The notes: generated by a model from the sequence alone, not told the origin. A stretch of 64,000 nucleotides of DNA from Marchantia polymorpha subsp. ruderalis (GCA_037833965.1 AP031359.1:368001-432000), one strand, 5' to 3'; positions 9,831-20,459 are shown, numbered from the stretch's first letter. Translations and numbers: made by a program.

Positions 9831-12800
9831 TGTAATAACCCACCAAAGGCTAAAACTGCAGTATGGTGGTAAAAAGATCGAACCCACAGGGACAGAGGCA
9901 ACACACAGAGTAAAAGTGTCACGTTTAACAGACTTTTGGTAGAGTTTGAATTCTAGGCGACTGTCACTCCCAGAAATACTGTAGTGCTCGACTCGGAGGC
10001 TCGACTCGGAGGAGGAACTCAACTCGGAGGATGCTCGGAGGATGCACGGTACAGCTTGGTCACTCAACACACACACACACACACCTGAAACTGGCAAAAA
10101 GCACAACTCGGAGGTCGGTCAGGACCTCCGCTTCGGATTTCAGGAGGAAAGTGTCTCGCAAGTTCACTCAGAGGTTCTGCAGGAAGTGCCTCCCACTCCG
10201 GCTTTTACTGCCCTTCCGCCAGGAACTAGCGGGGGTACCCGGACTGGACTTCTCACTTCGGAACGAAGCCTCTACGTACGCCGTGGACGTCACCCTCGAC
10301 TATCACACAAAACGCAGGGAGTGCAGACCCGACTGAGAACTTACTGAAAACACGATCCAGTAACACACACACAACCTGAATTACAAACCAAGGTTTACAC
10401 GAAGTAATGAAACTTCACATTGGCATTCAGGGGAAACTTCCCGTAGGAGTACAATCAGGATATGTCACTCGAAGGAGTAAGGGGGAACTGTTCAAGTCTC
10501 TAACTCGCAGCCGGCTCTGAGCATCAGAAATCACCCGCAGGTGCAGATCCGCACTACTCAAGTCTCTAACCGGGTGCGAGCTCTGAACATTCAGCCGAAG
10601 GCCTTCAACTACAACATACGGTAACTTCGCTATGCTGCAGCTTCTCTACGTGGTGCCAGGACCAAAATGCACAAACACGCCAAGAAAGTGAGTTCCTGAT
10701 CTGCACTTCCGAAACTGGAAGAGTCCCAAGGCAAAACGCCTTGATCTACTTTATACTCTCAAAAGATCCTAACTAGCACTACGCTATCCTATCTACCACT
10801 CGCAGCATCTGCGCGAAACCAAACTACTCTACTGCACTCGGCAGATCCGGTGCTGCGCCTCCTGCGCGCCGGACTGCTCCGCGTACTATCTCTACCCTGC
10901 CAGTCTTCCGACCGGCTGCGTAACCCCAGGCGTCGGAGCGCTGCAGTGACTTCCGACTGCAAGTGCGCCATAGTGTCGCGCGCACCCGACAGAAAAGTTT
11001 CTAATTTCCTTGCCACTCGCCGCCGACTCCGACTGTCACCTTCCGTCAATGCCGCCGCCCGAAGCTCGAACTCCCGGAGTGTAACCCTCTCTTGAGCTGC
11101 CACCTCCCAATGGGTGTATCCGTTTAGACAACGAGTCACCCGTGCCGCCAACTCTCCTCGTGCCCTGCAGCTGCTCTCCACCTCTGCCAGCTGCATTTCT
11201 AAATCCGCACGTTGTGCCCTCAAATCCGAGCACTCGGTTTGCAAGTTGCACAACAACTCCTCATCCTCCTTCCGGGCTCTTTGACTTTCCTCTAAGGCGC
11301 GCGTCTGGCGCGCAAGCTCGGCTGCTAGGACTTCGTTCTGTCTCCGCTCCTCCTGCAGTTCCGACTCGATCTTTGCCCGTATTAGTTCGGCCTCCGCCTG
11401 ACTCTTCGTCGCCGCATCCTCCTTCTGCTGCTGCAAGGCTTGGTACAGCTTCTGGGTGACCGCCAGGTGTTGTCGGAGGGCGGTGTTCCTATCCACATAT
11501 ACTCCGCATCTAGAGGCCCACCTTGCCACCTTGCTCCTCGTCCTTCGCCTGATTGTCTCCACATAAGACTGCGGTTTTAAGGCACTTCCGTATTTGGATG
11601 TCTTGCGATCCAGATATCGCAGGAGTGGAACTATCTGTTCGCACAGCACCCCTGTTGGCGTTTTCTGCACTGACTCCTCTTCTTGCTCTTCCGAGCTCGT
11701 ATCATCCTCAGTCGCGAGGATTTCAGTCGCCACCGAATCCCTTGGCGACTCCCTGGAACTGTGGCGCGCAGCAGCTTCTGCTGCGACTGCTGCTCCACTG
11801 CCTGCTAAAATATCCAGGGCAGTGGGAGATCCCACTGCTTGAGCCCCTGTTCCGGCTCGATCTTCGGTTTGTGAAGGGGTCGACGCCGTAGTGACTTTTG
11901 TCACTCTTGCACCGCCCGCTTCTGCTGCCTGTCCTTCCGGCGCAATCTGCGCGGAAGGTGTCCTTGCTGAAGGTGCGTCCGCCGAAGGCGTCCGCACACT
12001 GGTCGTTGGCCCCATCCGTCTTGCAGTCGGCGAATCCGGCTGACTCTCTGTTGTCCGACTCGCAGTCGGCCGACCATTAGTTGTCCGACTGGGAGTCGGA
12101 TACACCCTGCGCGTCTTGACTCCACTTGGCCTACTTGTTGGTGGCGTTCTTCCAGAAGTGCCTTCCGCCGAAGACGACCCTCTGAGGATTGTTGGCTCGT
12201 CAGCCAAACTCTCTCCCGCTTCCGGCCTGCTGTCCGGTTCAACGCGCCGTTCAGTTGGCCTTCCTTCCGTCTGTCGACCTTCAGTCATCCGACTCGCAGT
12301 CGGCCGGTCGTCAGTCCGTCCATCTCCTCCCGAAGGCCGTGGTGCCTTCTGTGCAGAGGTTTCTGCCGTCTTCCCTAGGACCTGAGCAATTATCTCTTCC
12401 TGCGTGAGATTCCGCCGGGTCGGAGTTCGCCTGGTCTCCTCAGTAACAGTTGGCATTCTGCGTGCCCTCTGTTTTGGTCGACTATGAGGCTCGGGGGTGG
12501 GCCGACCACGAGTCGGCGCAGCTGGTACTTCCGGCTGCCTGTCCTCAGGTCTCTCATCCCACTTCCGCTTGCGCGGAATGCGCTCACTTCGACGTTCTTC
12601 TGCTGCTCTGGCTGGAGCCGGAGCCGGAGGCGTACTGGCAGGTTCCTCGTCCGGATCCGTGTCTACTTCGGCCTCCCTCGAATATCTACCTGGATAAGAC
12701 CGGCTCAGCTGCGGAAACCGAGTTTTCTCAGCATTCGTCAAACATCCCATCGCCCGGTAAAACACGATTAAGTAAGGCGATAGATGATTGAGCGTTCCTC

Positions 12801-14700
12801 CCCTCTCTTCTTGCGCATGTTGGCGCGTCACCTTCCACAGAAGTCGTGCCCAATGCACCGGAGCTCCTGACAACACTAGCTCCACGAACTCTACCTGCCA
12901 ACCATGCATGTAAGCGGTCTTGGTCGGCTGCAATATCTGCAGCAATGCTGTCGCGACATTTCTCCGCAATCGATCCTTGTAATCCCGAGTCCGGAAACCG
13001 TTCTTGGGATGTCTAGCCACCTTGAAGAGCTCATTGTAAGAGACTTCTTCCTCTTGGGACACTTTCACGCTGTCGGCCTCGAAGAGGAGATCCCCTTCCT
13101 CGCCGGCACACCTGCCCAACACCTGCGCCCAATTGCCAATTTCCCATCTCTCTGGGTGTGGGCGAAATCCGCGAGAAGGCTTGTGTCTCTCTTGCAGATA
13201 CTCGCGCACCATCTCCGGACACGTCCAATTCCACCCCCATAGGAGAAAATCGAGCTTCAACCTCAACAGCACATCTTGAAATGCGCGTAGACCGATCTGC
13301 GGCACCCTGAGTGGAGACACTCGCAGCTGGGGAACCTTCGACATTGCGTTGCCTGCACACACACAAACGTTCTCCCTTTCGCTCGCTCTCTCACAATCGC
13401 CACTGCGCGTCGGCCACTCAAGCACTGACTGCTCACTCTCTCTGCGCTCGTTCAAGATCGCTACTCCAATTCTTTCAAGGTCCGCCAAGATCCTTGCGCA
13501 ACTCGTCTCCGCACTCTCTACTCTCACTGCAGGTCGCTCCGCCCTTGCGCGTAATCTTGGAACTGGAAATCGCAAAGTCAAGAATGAGAGAATGAGACTG
13601 GAGCGCAGTCTTTTCTTCTCCGATTTCAAGAACGTCCAACGTTCTTACTGGTTGCAACGTACGCAGCCGGCTATACGGCTTAACGGTTCGCCCTTTGCAT
13701 GCGCGAATTCACGTCTCCGCCTTGCGCGCATTCGCATGCTTAAACGTTGAATTCTCCCGCCGCCGCCACCTTCCGGACTCGAGTCCGCTGCAGGGTATAC
13801 GTCGGCCCTGTTGTCTTTTCCTAACCCGCCCTTCTCCGGAGGCGTGTTGCCGCTGGTGCGTTCATTATCCGTCGGCGCCTTGCTGGAGGCGCACATCCAG
13901 CCGGAGCGAATTACGCCGGCGCGCAGTCGTACCGCCTATTTTGTCCTTTATGCCTCGTCCGTTGCTGCCAGCGCATATCCGTCAGCGCAACTCATGCCAG
14001 CGCATCCGACCGTCAGCGCCACGTCGGAGGCGTACATCCGACCGGCGCTTTCCTTCCATGAACAGCCGCCAAGGGCGCTTCCGACTCTGAGTTGGTTTCC
14101 TCCTGTGAGCGCGTGATTCCGCCGAAGGCGCATCGCCGAGGGCGTACGGGAATCCTTTCCGGCTGTGAACCCTAGCGCGAACGGCGCATGTCCGGCTACG
14201 AGTTTTCCGACGCTCATAACTTCTCCATTCCTGATCCATCTCCGGCGCTCTTGGACTCGTTAGAACGAGCGTCCCGAGCTCTTTCTAATGCAACTTCAAC
14301 CAACTGGATCTACCGTGTATCCCGATTGTTATGAAGGTTTTCCCTTTCCGCGCTAGCGGCGCTTCGCCGAAGGCGCACTCATGGTCGGATGCCTTTAGAG
14401 GTCCGGGCCCTTCCCCTGACGTCTTTAGCACAACCTCCTCCTGAGGTGTCTGCGCCGGAAGCGTAGCTTCCTTATACGCTAGAGGCGCGTGAGTAGAGAT
14501 ACCTCAAAAAGGAGCTTTTGCCGAAGGCGCCGAAGACGTTGGCGTTGGTACATCCGACTACGTGATTCTTTGTGCCCTCGTGACGATCTCATCAATCCAC
14601 TCTATTTAGCGTACCCTTCTCTAGCTACAAACACTGCTTTGGTACTAGTTTTCTGAAATTGTTTAAATTCTGCAAAAAAAACAAAAAGTGTGTTACCACA
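9831..14700 (-). repeat. 3' LTR (4870 bp) with internal ORF
   Basis: Same length as the 5' LTR at 20500-25369, with every ORF shifted by exactly 10,669 bp. In sense direction: TGTGGTAACAC start (14700); a 1.36-kb leader without recognised gene (14700-13345) with GCCGAAGGCG motifs; the 851-aa ORF (13344-10789); TATAAAG and a CAAGGCGTTTTGCCTTG hairpin (about 10755-10725); then about 0.9 kb of tail with a TG/CA run (10060-10083). It ends GGGTTATTACA at 9831. Confidence 0.93.
10789..13344 (-). CDS. LTR-encoded protein, 3' LTR copy (851 aa from the conserved ATG)
   Basis: Unrecognised protein encoded wholly within the LTR, in gag-pol sense. I start it at MSKVPQLRVSPLRVPQ (13344), the block shared by all homologues; the frame stays open upstream to 13629, adding 95 basic residues (946 in all). 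Residues about 1-220: a conserved globular domain (KLDFLLWGWNWTCPEMV, 'RTRDYKDRLRRNVATALL', 'GWQVEFVELVLSGAPVHW', 'LNHLSPYLIVFYRAM'). About 220-530: low-complexity Pro/Arg/Thr/Ser linker with repeats such as PTASRTTE. About 530-790: long Glu/Gln/Arg coiled coil after VVPLLRYLDRK. A basic tail ends the protein. No signal peptide, zinc knuckle or catalytic motif seen. The upstream GTTTGTGTGTGTGCAG resembles a 3' splice site, so a spliced mRNA is possible. Confidence 0.75.
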   Translation of the reverse strand: MSKVPQLRVSPLRVPQIGLRAFQDVLLRLKLDFLLWGWNWTCPEMVREYLQERHKPSRGFRPHPERWEIGNWAQVLGRCAGEEGDLLFEADSVKVSQEEEVSYNELFKVARHPKNGFRTRDYKDRLRRNVATALLQILQPTKTAYMHGWQVEFVELVLSGAPVHWARLLWKVTRQHAQEERGGTLNHLSPYLIVFYRAMGCLTNAEKTRFPQLSRSYPGRYSREAEVDTDPDEEPASTPPAPAPARAAEERRSERIPRKRKWDERPEDRQPEVPAAPTRGRPTPEPHSRPKQRARRMPTVTEETRRTPTRRNLTQEEIIAQVLGKTAETSAQKAPRPSGGDGRTDDRPTASRMTEGRQTEGRPTERRVEPDSRPEAGESLADEPTILRGSSSAEGTSGRTPPTSRPSGVKTRRVYPTPSRTTNGRPTASRTTESQPDSPTARRMGPTTSVRTPSADAPSARTPSAQIAPEGQAAEAGGARVTKVTTASTPSQTEDRAGTGAQAVGSPTALDILAGSGAAVAAEAAARHSSRESPRDSVATEILATEDDTSSEEQEEESVQKTPTGVLCEQIVPLLRYLDRKTSKYGSALKPQSYVETIRRRTRSKVARWASRCGVYVDRNTALRQHLAVTQKLYQALQQQKEDAATKSQAEAELIRAKIESELQEERRQNEVLAAELARQTRALEESQRARKEDEELLCNLQTECSDLRAQRADLEMQLAEVESSCRARGELAARVTRCLNGYTHWEVAAQERVTLREFELRAAALTEGDSRSRRRVARKLETFLSGARDTMAHLQSEVTAALRRLGLRSRSEDWQGRDSTRSSPARRRRSTGSAECSRVVWFRADAASGR

Positions 14701-14713
14701 TGCCCCCCTCCTC
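14701..14713 (-). other. Polypurine tract of the large-LTR element
   Basis: On the minus strand GAGGAGGGGGGCA lies directly before the 3' LTR start TGTGG. This is the expected primer for plus-strand DNA synthesis. Confidence 0.85.
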
Positions 14714-14737
14714 AATTGTGAGCGCCCACGCGAACAT

Positions 14738-17578
14738 TTACACGTGGTATTTCTTCAGACGCCATCCGTTCACGCGGGTGCCTAACCATTCTCCCGTCAG
14801 TTCTGCGAGTTGGATGGATCCATTTGGGAAAACTTCTATCACCTTGTAAGGTCCCATCCACCTCAAGTGGAGCTTGCCTGGAAATCTAGCATGTCTGCTA
14901 TCGTATAGCAGAGCCAAATCGCCCTTCTCCAGCAATACTGGTTTGAGCCTTCGATCGTACTTCTCTTTCCGCCTGAGTTGTAATTGCTTTGTCCGATCTT
15001 CGGCCTCTTGACGTCTTTCCTCCAGTGCCATTACCTCTTGCAGTCGATATGCCTGACTTTCTTCCGCGTCCAGCCTTCTCTGATCTAAGGTCCTCTTGGT
15101 AGGTATCTCGAATTCGATGGGTAAGATCGGATGTTGCCCATAAACTAGGAAGTAAGGTGTTTGCCTGGTGGTGACTTTTTCTGCCGTTCTATATGCCCAT
15201 AAGGCGGCCGGTAGCTTGGTGTCCCAGTCATGAGCATGGTTTACAGTCACCTTGAGGAGTATCTTACAGAGTAATCCATTGGACTTCTCTGTCAGACCAT
15301 TTGCCTTGGGGTTGTATGGAGTAGTCTTCCGATGCTTAATCTGGAAGTGCCGCGTCAAACTTTCTATCACCTGATTCAGAAAGTGCGTCCCTCTGTCACT
15401 GACTATTTCTAGGGGGCACCCGTAGCGTGTGATGATGGATTCGAATAGGAACCGTGCTACTGCGGCTGCGTCATCGTGCCTTGTGGCTTCTGCCTCCACC
15501 ATCTTGGTCGCATAGTCTGTTGCTACCAATATGTAGCGCCTGCGCGTGCCTTTAGTGACAGGTTGTATTGGTCCCACGAAGTCGATCCCCCATTTTTCAA
15601 ATGGTGCCAATGGCATGATTGGTGTAAGAGGCCATCTCGTGGTCGGAGTCGGCCTTCCCGTCCTCTGGCAGCTGTCGCATTTGCGAACGTAGTCGTGTAC
15701 ATCTTTGAACATCGTCGGCCACCAGTATCCTGCATTCACAATTTTGGTCACTGTGTTTCTGGTGGCGTAGTGACCACCAGCGTCTTCTGTGTGCATGGCT
15801 TTGACAACTCGCGGTACTTCAGACTCCTCTAGACATCTGCACAACCTCTCGTCTGCCATTTTCTTGAACAAGACCCCCTGTTGAAGCTGGTAAGGTCCCG
15901 CTTTATGAACGAAGACTGTGCGCTGCTCCGCATCCAATCCTTCCGGACATTGGAGTGTGAGCAGAAACCTGTATAAGTCCGCGTACCTGGACTCATGGCT
16001 GGCGGACAACTGAAAAAGTTGTTCGTCGGGAAAATCATCCACTACTTCCTCCTCTATGGGTTCGGTCCATAGTCGGGAGAGGTAGTCCGCGTTCTCATGG
16101 TGAACGCCTTTCCGTGTCTGTACAGTGTAGGTGAATTCCTGCAGCAGTAGCACCCACCTGGCAATTCGTCCGGACAGATCCGCCTTCTTCACCAGGTGCT
16201 GTAAGGCGTAATGATCTACATGAAACACGAACTCATAGCAGATCAAATAATGTCGGAACTTCTTACAGGAGTACACCATTCCCAACGCCTCCCTCTCAGT
16301 TGTCGTGTACTTCTTCTCTGCTGCTGACAACTGACGACTCGCGAAGTAAATCGGGTAGTCTTTCTTGTTGTCGTCCTTCTGACTGAGAACCACCCCGATT
16401 GCAAACGCCGACGTGTCTACATAGACATGGAAAGGTCTGTTCCAATCCGGACTTCTCAGAACCGGAGCAGTCGTCAGTTTGGCCTTGAGCGTTTCAAAGG
16501 CCAGCTGTTGCTCCTTGCCCCACACATAGGGTTCATCCTTCTTAAGCAGCTTTGTCAGATCGGCTGCCAAGATGGCATACATATTTATGAACCTTCTGTA
16601 ATAACCTACATGGCCAAGGAAGGCCCTCAACTCACGCAGATTCGTTGGCGGCTGCAGTTCGAGAATAATCTTCACCTTCTCTACATCCACTGCAATGCCA
16701 TCGGACGAAACTCGGTGCCCCAGCAGGATTCCGCTGGTCATGAAGAAGAAACATTTCTCAGGGTGTAAGGACAAGCTGCTCTCCCTACATCTGTCGAACG
16801 TTTGCCGAAGATGGTTAAGGTGCTCCGACCTCTTACCGAAGACACAAAAGTCGTCGATGAAAATTTCTAGGAACTTCCTCAGGTGCTCTTGGAAGATGTT
16901 TGTCATCATCCGCTGGAACGTCGCTGGCGCGTTGCACAGACCGAACGGCATCTTGTGATAAGCATAGGTTCCCCAGTCGGTTGTGAAGGTTGTTTTGTCC
17001 TTGTCCTGTTCCCTGATGGACACCTGGTTGTAGCCGGAAAATCCGTCTAGGAAACTGTAGCATTCATGCCCTGCTACATGGTCCAGAATAGAGTCCGTGA
17101 AAGGAAGAGGGTGATGGTCCTTCCGCGTTGCTGCGTTCAGCTTCCTGAAGTCCTGACACACCCGGATCTTACCCGTCAGTTTCTTGGGCACGATCACGAT
17201 AGGCGACACCCACTCGCTACTGAGTACCGGGTAGATGATTCCTGCGCTCAGGTACTTATCGATTTCGTCCTTCACCAATAATGAATATTTTGGGTTGAGC
17301 CTGTATTGGCGTTGGCGAACCGGAACTGCCTCGTCCAACAAGTCGATTCTGTGCTCTCCATACCTTGCAGGTATGCCTTTCATGTCTTCAATCCTCCATG
17401 CGAAGACATCCTCATATTGGCGAAGAAACGCCTGTACCCTGTTCAACTCTTCTCCTTGTACCTGGCTTGACACCTTCAAGTTTTTACCTGGACTGAGCTG
17501 CAGTTCGCAGCAATCACTCGGGTCAACAATCCCCTCTGTGTGACTGATCTCGCTTCTGCCCAGTCCGGCTGCTAGTTG
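14738..17578 (-). CDS. Pol: reverse transcriptase, RNase H, integrase (readthrough part)
   Basis: Continues in the gag frame after UAG 17581-17579; the first in-frame initiator-like codon is at 17479 and residues below are counted from there. RT about 60-240: 'KIRVCQDFRKLN', 'MPFGLCNAPATFQRMM' and the catalytic FIDD at 207-210. RNase H follows: 'FHVYVDTSAFAIGVVLSQ', 'TEREALGMVYSC' and 'HVDHYALQHLV'. Integrase has an HHCC zinc finger (HTEDAGGHY ... CDSCQRTGR) and a catalytic triad D633, D695, E731 with 35 residues between the last two. The C-terminal module 'FPGKLHLRWMGPYKVIEVF' is followed by 'GTRVNGWRLKKYHV' and the stop, with no chromodomain. It copies RNA to cDNA and inserts it. Fully open, so probably functional. 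Confidence 0.93.
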   Translation of the reverse strand, partial: QLAAGLGRSEISHTEGIVDPSDCCELQLSPGKNLKVSSQVQGEELNRVQAFLRQYEDVFAWRIEDMKGIPARYGEHRIDLLDEAVPVRQRQYRLNPKYSLLVKDEIDKYLSAGIIYPVLSSEWVSPIVIVPKKLTGKIRVCQDFRKLNAATRKDHHPLPFTDSILDHVAGHECYSFLDGFSGYNQVSIREQDKDKTTFTTDWGTYAYHKMPFGLCNAPATFQRMMTNIFQEHLRKFLEIFIDDFCVFGKRSEHLNHLRQTFDRCRESSLSLHPEKCFFFMTSGILLGHRVSSDGIAVDVEKVKIILELQPPTNLRELRAFLGHVGYYRRFINMYAILAADLTKLLKKDEPYVWGKEQQLAFETLKAKLTTAPVLRSPDWNRPFHVYVDTSAFAIGVVLSQKDDNKKDYPIYFASRQLSAAEKKYTTTEREALGMVYSCKKFRHYLICYEFVFHVDHYALQHLVKKADLSGRIARWVLLLQEFTYTVQTRKGVHHENADYLSRLWTEPIEEEVVDDFPDEQLFQLSASHESRYADLYRFLLTLQCPEGLDAEQRTVFVHKAGPYQLQQGVLFKKMADERLCRCLEESEVPRVVKAMHTEDAGGHYATRNTVTKIVNAGYWWPTMFKDVHDYVRKCDSCQRTGRPTPTTRWPLTPIMPLAPFEKWGIDFVGPIQPVTKGTRRRYILVATDYATKMVEAEATRHDDAAAVARFLFESIITRYGCPLEIVSDRGTHFLNQVIESLTRHFQIKHRKTTPYNPKANGLTEKSNGLLCKILLKVTVNHAHDWDTKLPAALWAYRTAEKVTTRQTPYFLVYGQHPILPIEFEIPTKRTLDQRRLDAEESQAYRLQEVMALEERRQEAEDRTKQLQLRRKEKYDRRLKPVLLEKGDLALLYDSRHARFPGKLHLRWMGPYKVIEVFPNGSIQLAELTGEWLGTRVNGWRLKKYHV

Positions 17579-17581
17579 CTA
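17573..17581 (-). promoter_or_regulatory. UAG CAA CUA stop-codon readthrough context between gag and pol
   Basis: Gag ends ...GAG GAA UAG and is followed in the same frame by CAA CUA GCA. This fits UAG-CAR-YYA, the type I leaky context known from tobacco mosaic virus and SIRE1. Gag and pol are in one frame separated only by this stop. No frameshift is needed. Confidence 0.8.
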
Positions 17582-20416
17582 TTCCTCATCCGGATACACC
17601 TCGTCTCCTTCCTCCTCAATGGAGCAGCAAGTGACGTAGCCCACAAAGTCTTCCGACGTTTCGGTCTCTGAAGTGCATGATGAGCTGGTCTCCCCTCCGG
17701 TTGTGTAACCGGAGGTGGTGGAAGGTGTTTCGCCCTCATGGGGTACCTTGGTCCACGGTACGGTAATGACAGTCGGAGGGTCCGCAGGGCTACGGAACTG
17801 TAATCTCTTCCTACTCCAGTCACACCTTGCTTTGGCATCGTATAGCCACGGTCTGCCAAGCAGCACATCATAACCTTTCTTCATCAGAGGTTGCAGTATT
17901 ATGTAGGACAGTTGAAAGTCCACTCCTCCAATGTTGGTTCTCACATTGCTCAACATTCCTAGTGGCATTCTGCGTGTTTGATCGGCCAGTCGCAATACTC
18001 GGGATGTAGGTTCGAAGGTCTGGAACCCCAAGGAGTTCGCTGTCTCCTCGGTCATGATATTCACGCCCGAGCCGGAGTCCACTGGTACCTTCTGAATGAC
18101 ACAGCCTCCGATCTCTACTTCGATCTCTGGTGGTCCCAGGTCTCCTCCTTCCACTCTGTACACAGCCGGAAGTTTCTCTTTTCGGGGTTTGCGTGGTCGG
18201 CGCAACGAAAGCATCAGCATCCTCCTGTACGTCTTATTGTCTTCCAACAACTGGTGGAAGGAAATATTTGCCCTCTGGCTCCCCATGTCTTTCACTATGT
18301 CGTAGGGAGTGTTGGAAGTCACGGCCGGAAGTTTCCCTGTACTCGCGGTCGGAAGGGGTGTAGGGGGCCTAACTGCCTTCCGGTCGTCGGATGTCATTCC
18401 GGCGCCCAGTGCTTCCTTGATGAGGTGACTCACCTCATCTTTGATGTCCGGAAGGTAATCTCGAGTCCGGAACTCTTCTGAATACCTGTCCGCCTTTTCT
18501 GAGTTCTGCTCCGGCTGGGTGTTTCTCATAGCCGGAGGTGTACCCGGCCTTCTCCTCGGGCCTTCTCTAACTTCTTTAGACTTCCTCCTCTCTTCCCTAC
18601 GCTCGAGGCGGCGAGTGTCCTCGTGGCCTTCTCCTCTCCTCTTCGAACTTCGGGTTTCTACCCGACCGCACATTACTTCTTCCTCTGGCCATACTTCGTC
18701 TCCTTCAGCTGGGTCCAGACTCAGTTCTACCTGGTTGACCTGCACTTCTTCCTTGCCAGGTGTTGATACGAAACGCACGGCTGGCCTAGGGATTGGTGGC
18801 TGGTCACATTCAGCTGCTGTATGTCCGGACTTCTTGCAATTGCTGCACAATGGTGCATACCCCATTGGCTTCCTCGGGTGGGGACAACTTGGCGCGTAAT
18901 GCCCCATGTCTCCGCAGTTGTAGCAACCATCGAATTGTGGTCGAGGTCGGTGATTTCCTGTGTGATTTCCTGGAGGTGCCATGCGTCTTGGTGGGAGTGT
19001 ACCCGCCATTTCCCTTGGAACAAAGCGCGGTATATGCACCGGTGGGTTCGGAGTTGTAGCTGGAGCTGTCTGTACCGAGTAGGCGGTGTCCTCAACCTGC
19101 TCAGCATAATACATAGGCGGCTCAGCATAATACATGGGGGTCTCCCACTGTGGTGCCCATTCGACCGCATTCACTGGGTAAGATGGCCTCGCGGACATGC
19201 ACTCCGTGTTGGCATGTCCCACCTGTCCGCACGTAGTACACCAGAGATTTGCTCGTTGTCTCGCAGGTGATTTACGTCGGTCTTGGCCTCCCACTACATG
19301 AACTTTCAGGTCCGCAAAATTCTTCACCAGGTTGTCTACCTTGGCTGCGATGTCCCCTTGAGTCTTCACTGGGATTCCCTTACCTCGATCCTTCTTCTTG
19401 ATCGCACTGCGTTTCTTCTTCCGTCTTTCTTCTTCTGAAGATGACGAGTCCTCTTCCTCCTCCGAGGAAGAACTTGATTCGGAGGAGCTTGATTCTTCTG
19501 TCGAGGAAGGCGAGTTCCTTCTCTTCCGACGTCCGCCTTGCGACTTCTTCTTCGTCGACCGTCGGTCGCGTCTTCGAGTGTCAAGGGTTGACGTCTCAAA
19601 GGTCTCCGCGGAAGCTATCACATCTTGGATTGTGTCAGTCTTGCCTCTCCTACAGAAGGTCTCCATTTCTCTTGAGAGCCCCGTCACATACCAATCCACT
19701 GCCTGTTGTACCGAATACGGTTCTCCCGGGCCTGTCTTCGGAATTCGATCTAGGAGGTCTTGGAATCTCTCCGTGTAGTCTCGAAGATTCTCCTTCCGCT
19801 CGCGTCGAAGATTTCGAAGCCGGGTCAGAACTCGACTGTCGTATCCGAGTTCGCGGAACCGCTTCAGAAACTTTTCCTTGAGCTGAGCCCAGGTCCGGAT
19901 GCCAGTGGGGTCGGTGCTCTCATGGTTGTACCAGCTACGCGCTCGTCTGCGTAGCAGGCTAGGAAAGATTCGTAATCTGTCTTCATCACTGGTCTCACGA
20001 TTGGCGATGGAGACAGACTCGAAGAGCTTTATGTATGAATCTGCATCATCGTCGTCGCCCGTTCCCGTGTATCTTGGATACGAATGTTTGGTGGTAGGTT
20101 GGGAAAACACCTGGCGGAGATTGGCTTGATGTTCTGCCATCGGTGATCCTGTCGACGGACTGATCCTAGGTTGGCCAAACTCAGGAAGAGTTCCCGTCGG
20201 AGGGATGTCCAATAGAACTGTTAGCTCAATGCTCTCGGTAGGTGAACTGGAACGCCTTTGTCTTCCAGTAGTCGGTGATGGCGATCTTTCTGCAGAGTCC
20301 TCACCGGGAGTCTTCTTTTTAGTTCGCCGTTTTGTTTCCACGGCTTTTTCTGAATCTCGACGGAGTTTCCGTGTGGCTCTCGCACTCAGGTTTCCCACAC
20401 TATCGCTCGTCGACAT
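17579..20416 (-). CDS. Gag-protease polyprotein (945 aa)
   Basis: Structural Gag plus aspartic protease of the complete element. The basic, Ser-rich N-terminus is followed by a retrotransposon Gag domain at about 120-265 (YPRYTGTGDDDDADSYIKLF, 'RARSWYNHES', 'LKEKFLKRFRELGY', 'QQAVDWYVTGLSREMETF'). Then come a Lys/Ser/Glu-rich stretch, three CCHC knuckles of CX2CX4HX4C type (first at C393, CTTCGQVGHANTEC, the next two at CYNCGDMGHYAPSC and CSNCKKSGHTAAEC) and a charged linker. The protease has the VDSGSG active site with Asp at 780 and the typical plant 'LLGRPWLYDAKA' C-terminal block. It ends at UAG in a readthrough context. Start: first ATG of the frame, 84 bases after the LTR. Intact. Confidence 0.92.
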   Translation of the reverse strand: MSTSDSVGNLSARATRKLRRDSEKAVETKRRTKKKTPGEDSAERSPSPTTGRQRRSSSPTESIELTVLLDIPPTGTLPEFGQPRISPSTGSPMAEHQANLRQVFSQPTTKHSYPRYTGTGDDDDADSYIKLFESVSIANRETSDEDRLRIFPSLLRRRARSWYNHESTDPTGIRTWAQLKEKFLKRFRELGYDSRVLTRLRNLRRERKENLRDYTERFQDLLDRIPKTGPGEPYSVQQAVDWYVTGLSREMETFCRRGKTDTIQDVIASAETFETSTLDTRRRDRRSTKKKSQGGRRKRRNSPSSTEESSSSESSSSSEEEEDSSSSEEERRKKKRSAIKKKDRGKGIPVKTQGDIAAKVDNLVKNFADLKVHVVGGQDRRKSPARQRANLWCTTCGQVGHANTECMSARPSYPVNAVEWAPQWETPMYYAEPPMYYAEQVEDTAYSVQTAPATTPNPPVHIPRFVPREMAGTLPPRRMAPPGNHTGNHRPRPQFDGCYNCGDMGHYAPSCPHPRKPMGYAPLCSNCKKSGHTAAECDQPPIPRPAVRFVSTPGKEEVQVNQVELSLDPAEGDEVWPEEEVMCGRVETRSSKRRGEGHEDTRRLERREERRKSKEVREGPRRRPGTPPAMRNTQPEQNSEKADRYSEEFRTRDYLPDIKDEVSHLIKEALGAGMTSDDRKAVRPPTPLPTASTGKLPAVTSNTPYDIVKDMGSQRANISFHQLLEDNKTYRRMLMLSLRRPRKPRKEKLPAVYRVEGGDLGPPEIEVEIGGCVIQKVPVDSGSGVNIMTEETANSLGFQTFEPTSRVLRLADQTRRMPLGMLSNVRTNIGGVDFQLSYIILQPLMKKGYDVLLGRPWLYDAKARCDWSRKRLQFRSPADPPTVITVPWTKVPHEGETPSTTSGYTTGGETSSSCTSETETSEDFVGYVTCCSIEEEGDEVYPDEE

Positions 20417-20459
20417 TCACCGAGCATTGCTGCTCAAGGTTTCTGGTGTTGACGCACTG

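Noticed and set aside
9880-9900. B-box-like GGTTCGATC near the LTR end (also 28070 and others), suggesting a Pol III promoter or tRNA-derived SINE
   Set aside because: Only part of the B-box matches, the flanking bases cannot form a T-arm, no A-box precedes it, and the family Y version (GGATCGAATC) departs further from the consensus.
10060-10085. (AC)n run in the LTR tail as a possible CRISPR-like or satellite array
   Set aside because: A short dinucleotide repeat present at the same place in sister LTRs; no spacer structure.
12040-12340. Repeated GACTCGCAGTCGGCC-type units as a separate tandem repeat
   Set aside because: They are the codons of the PTASRTTE repeats in the linker of the LTR-encoded protein and are explained by it.
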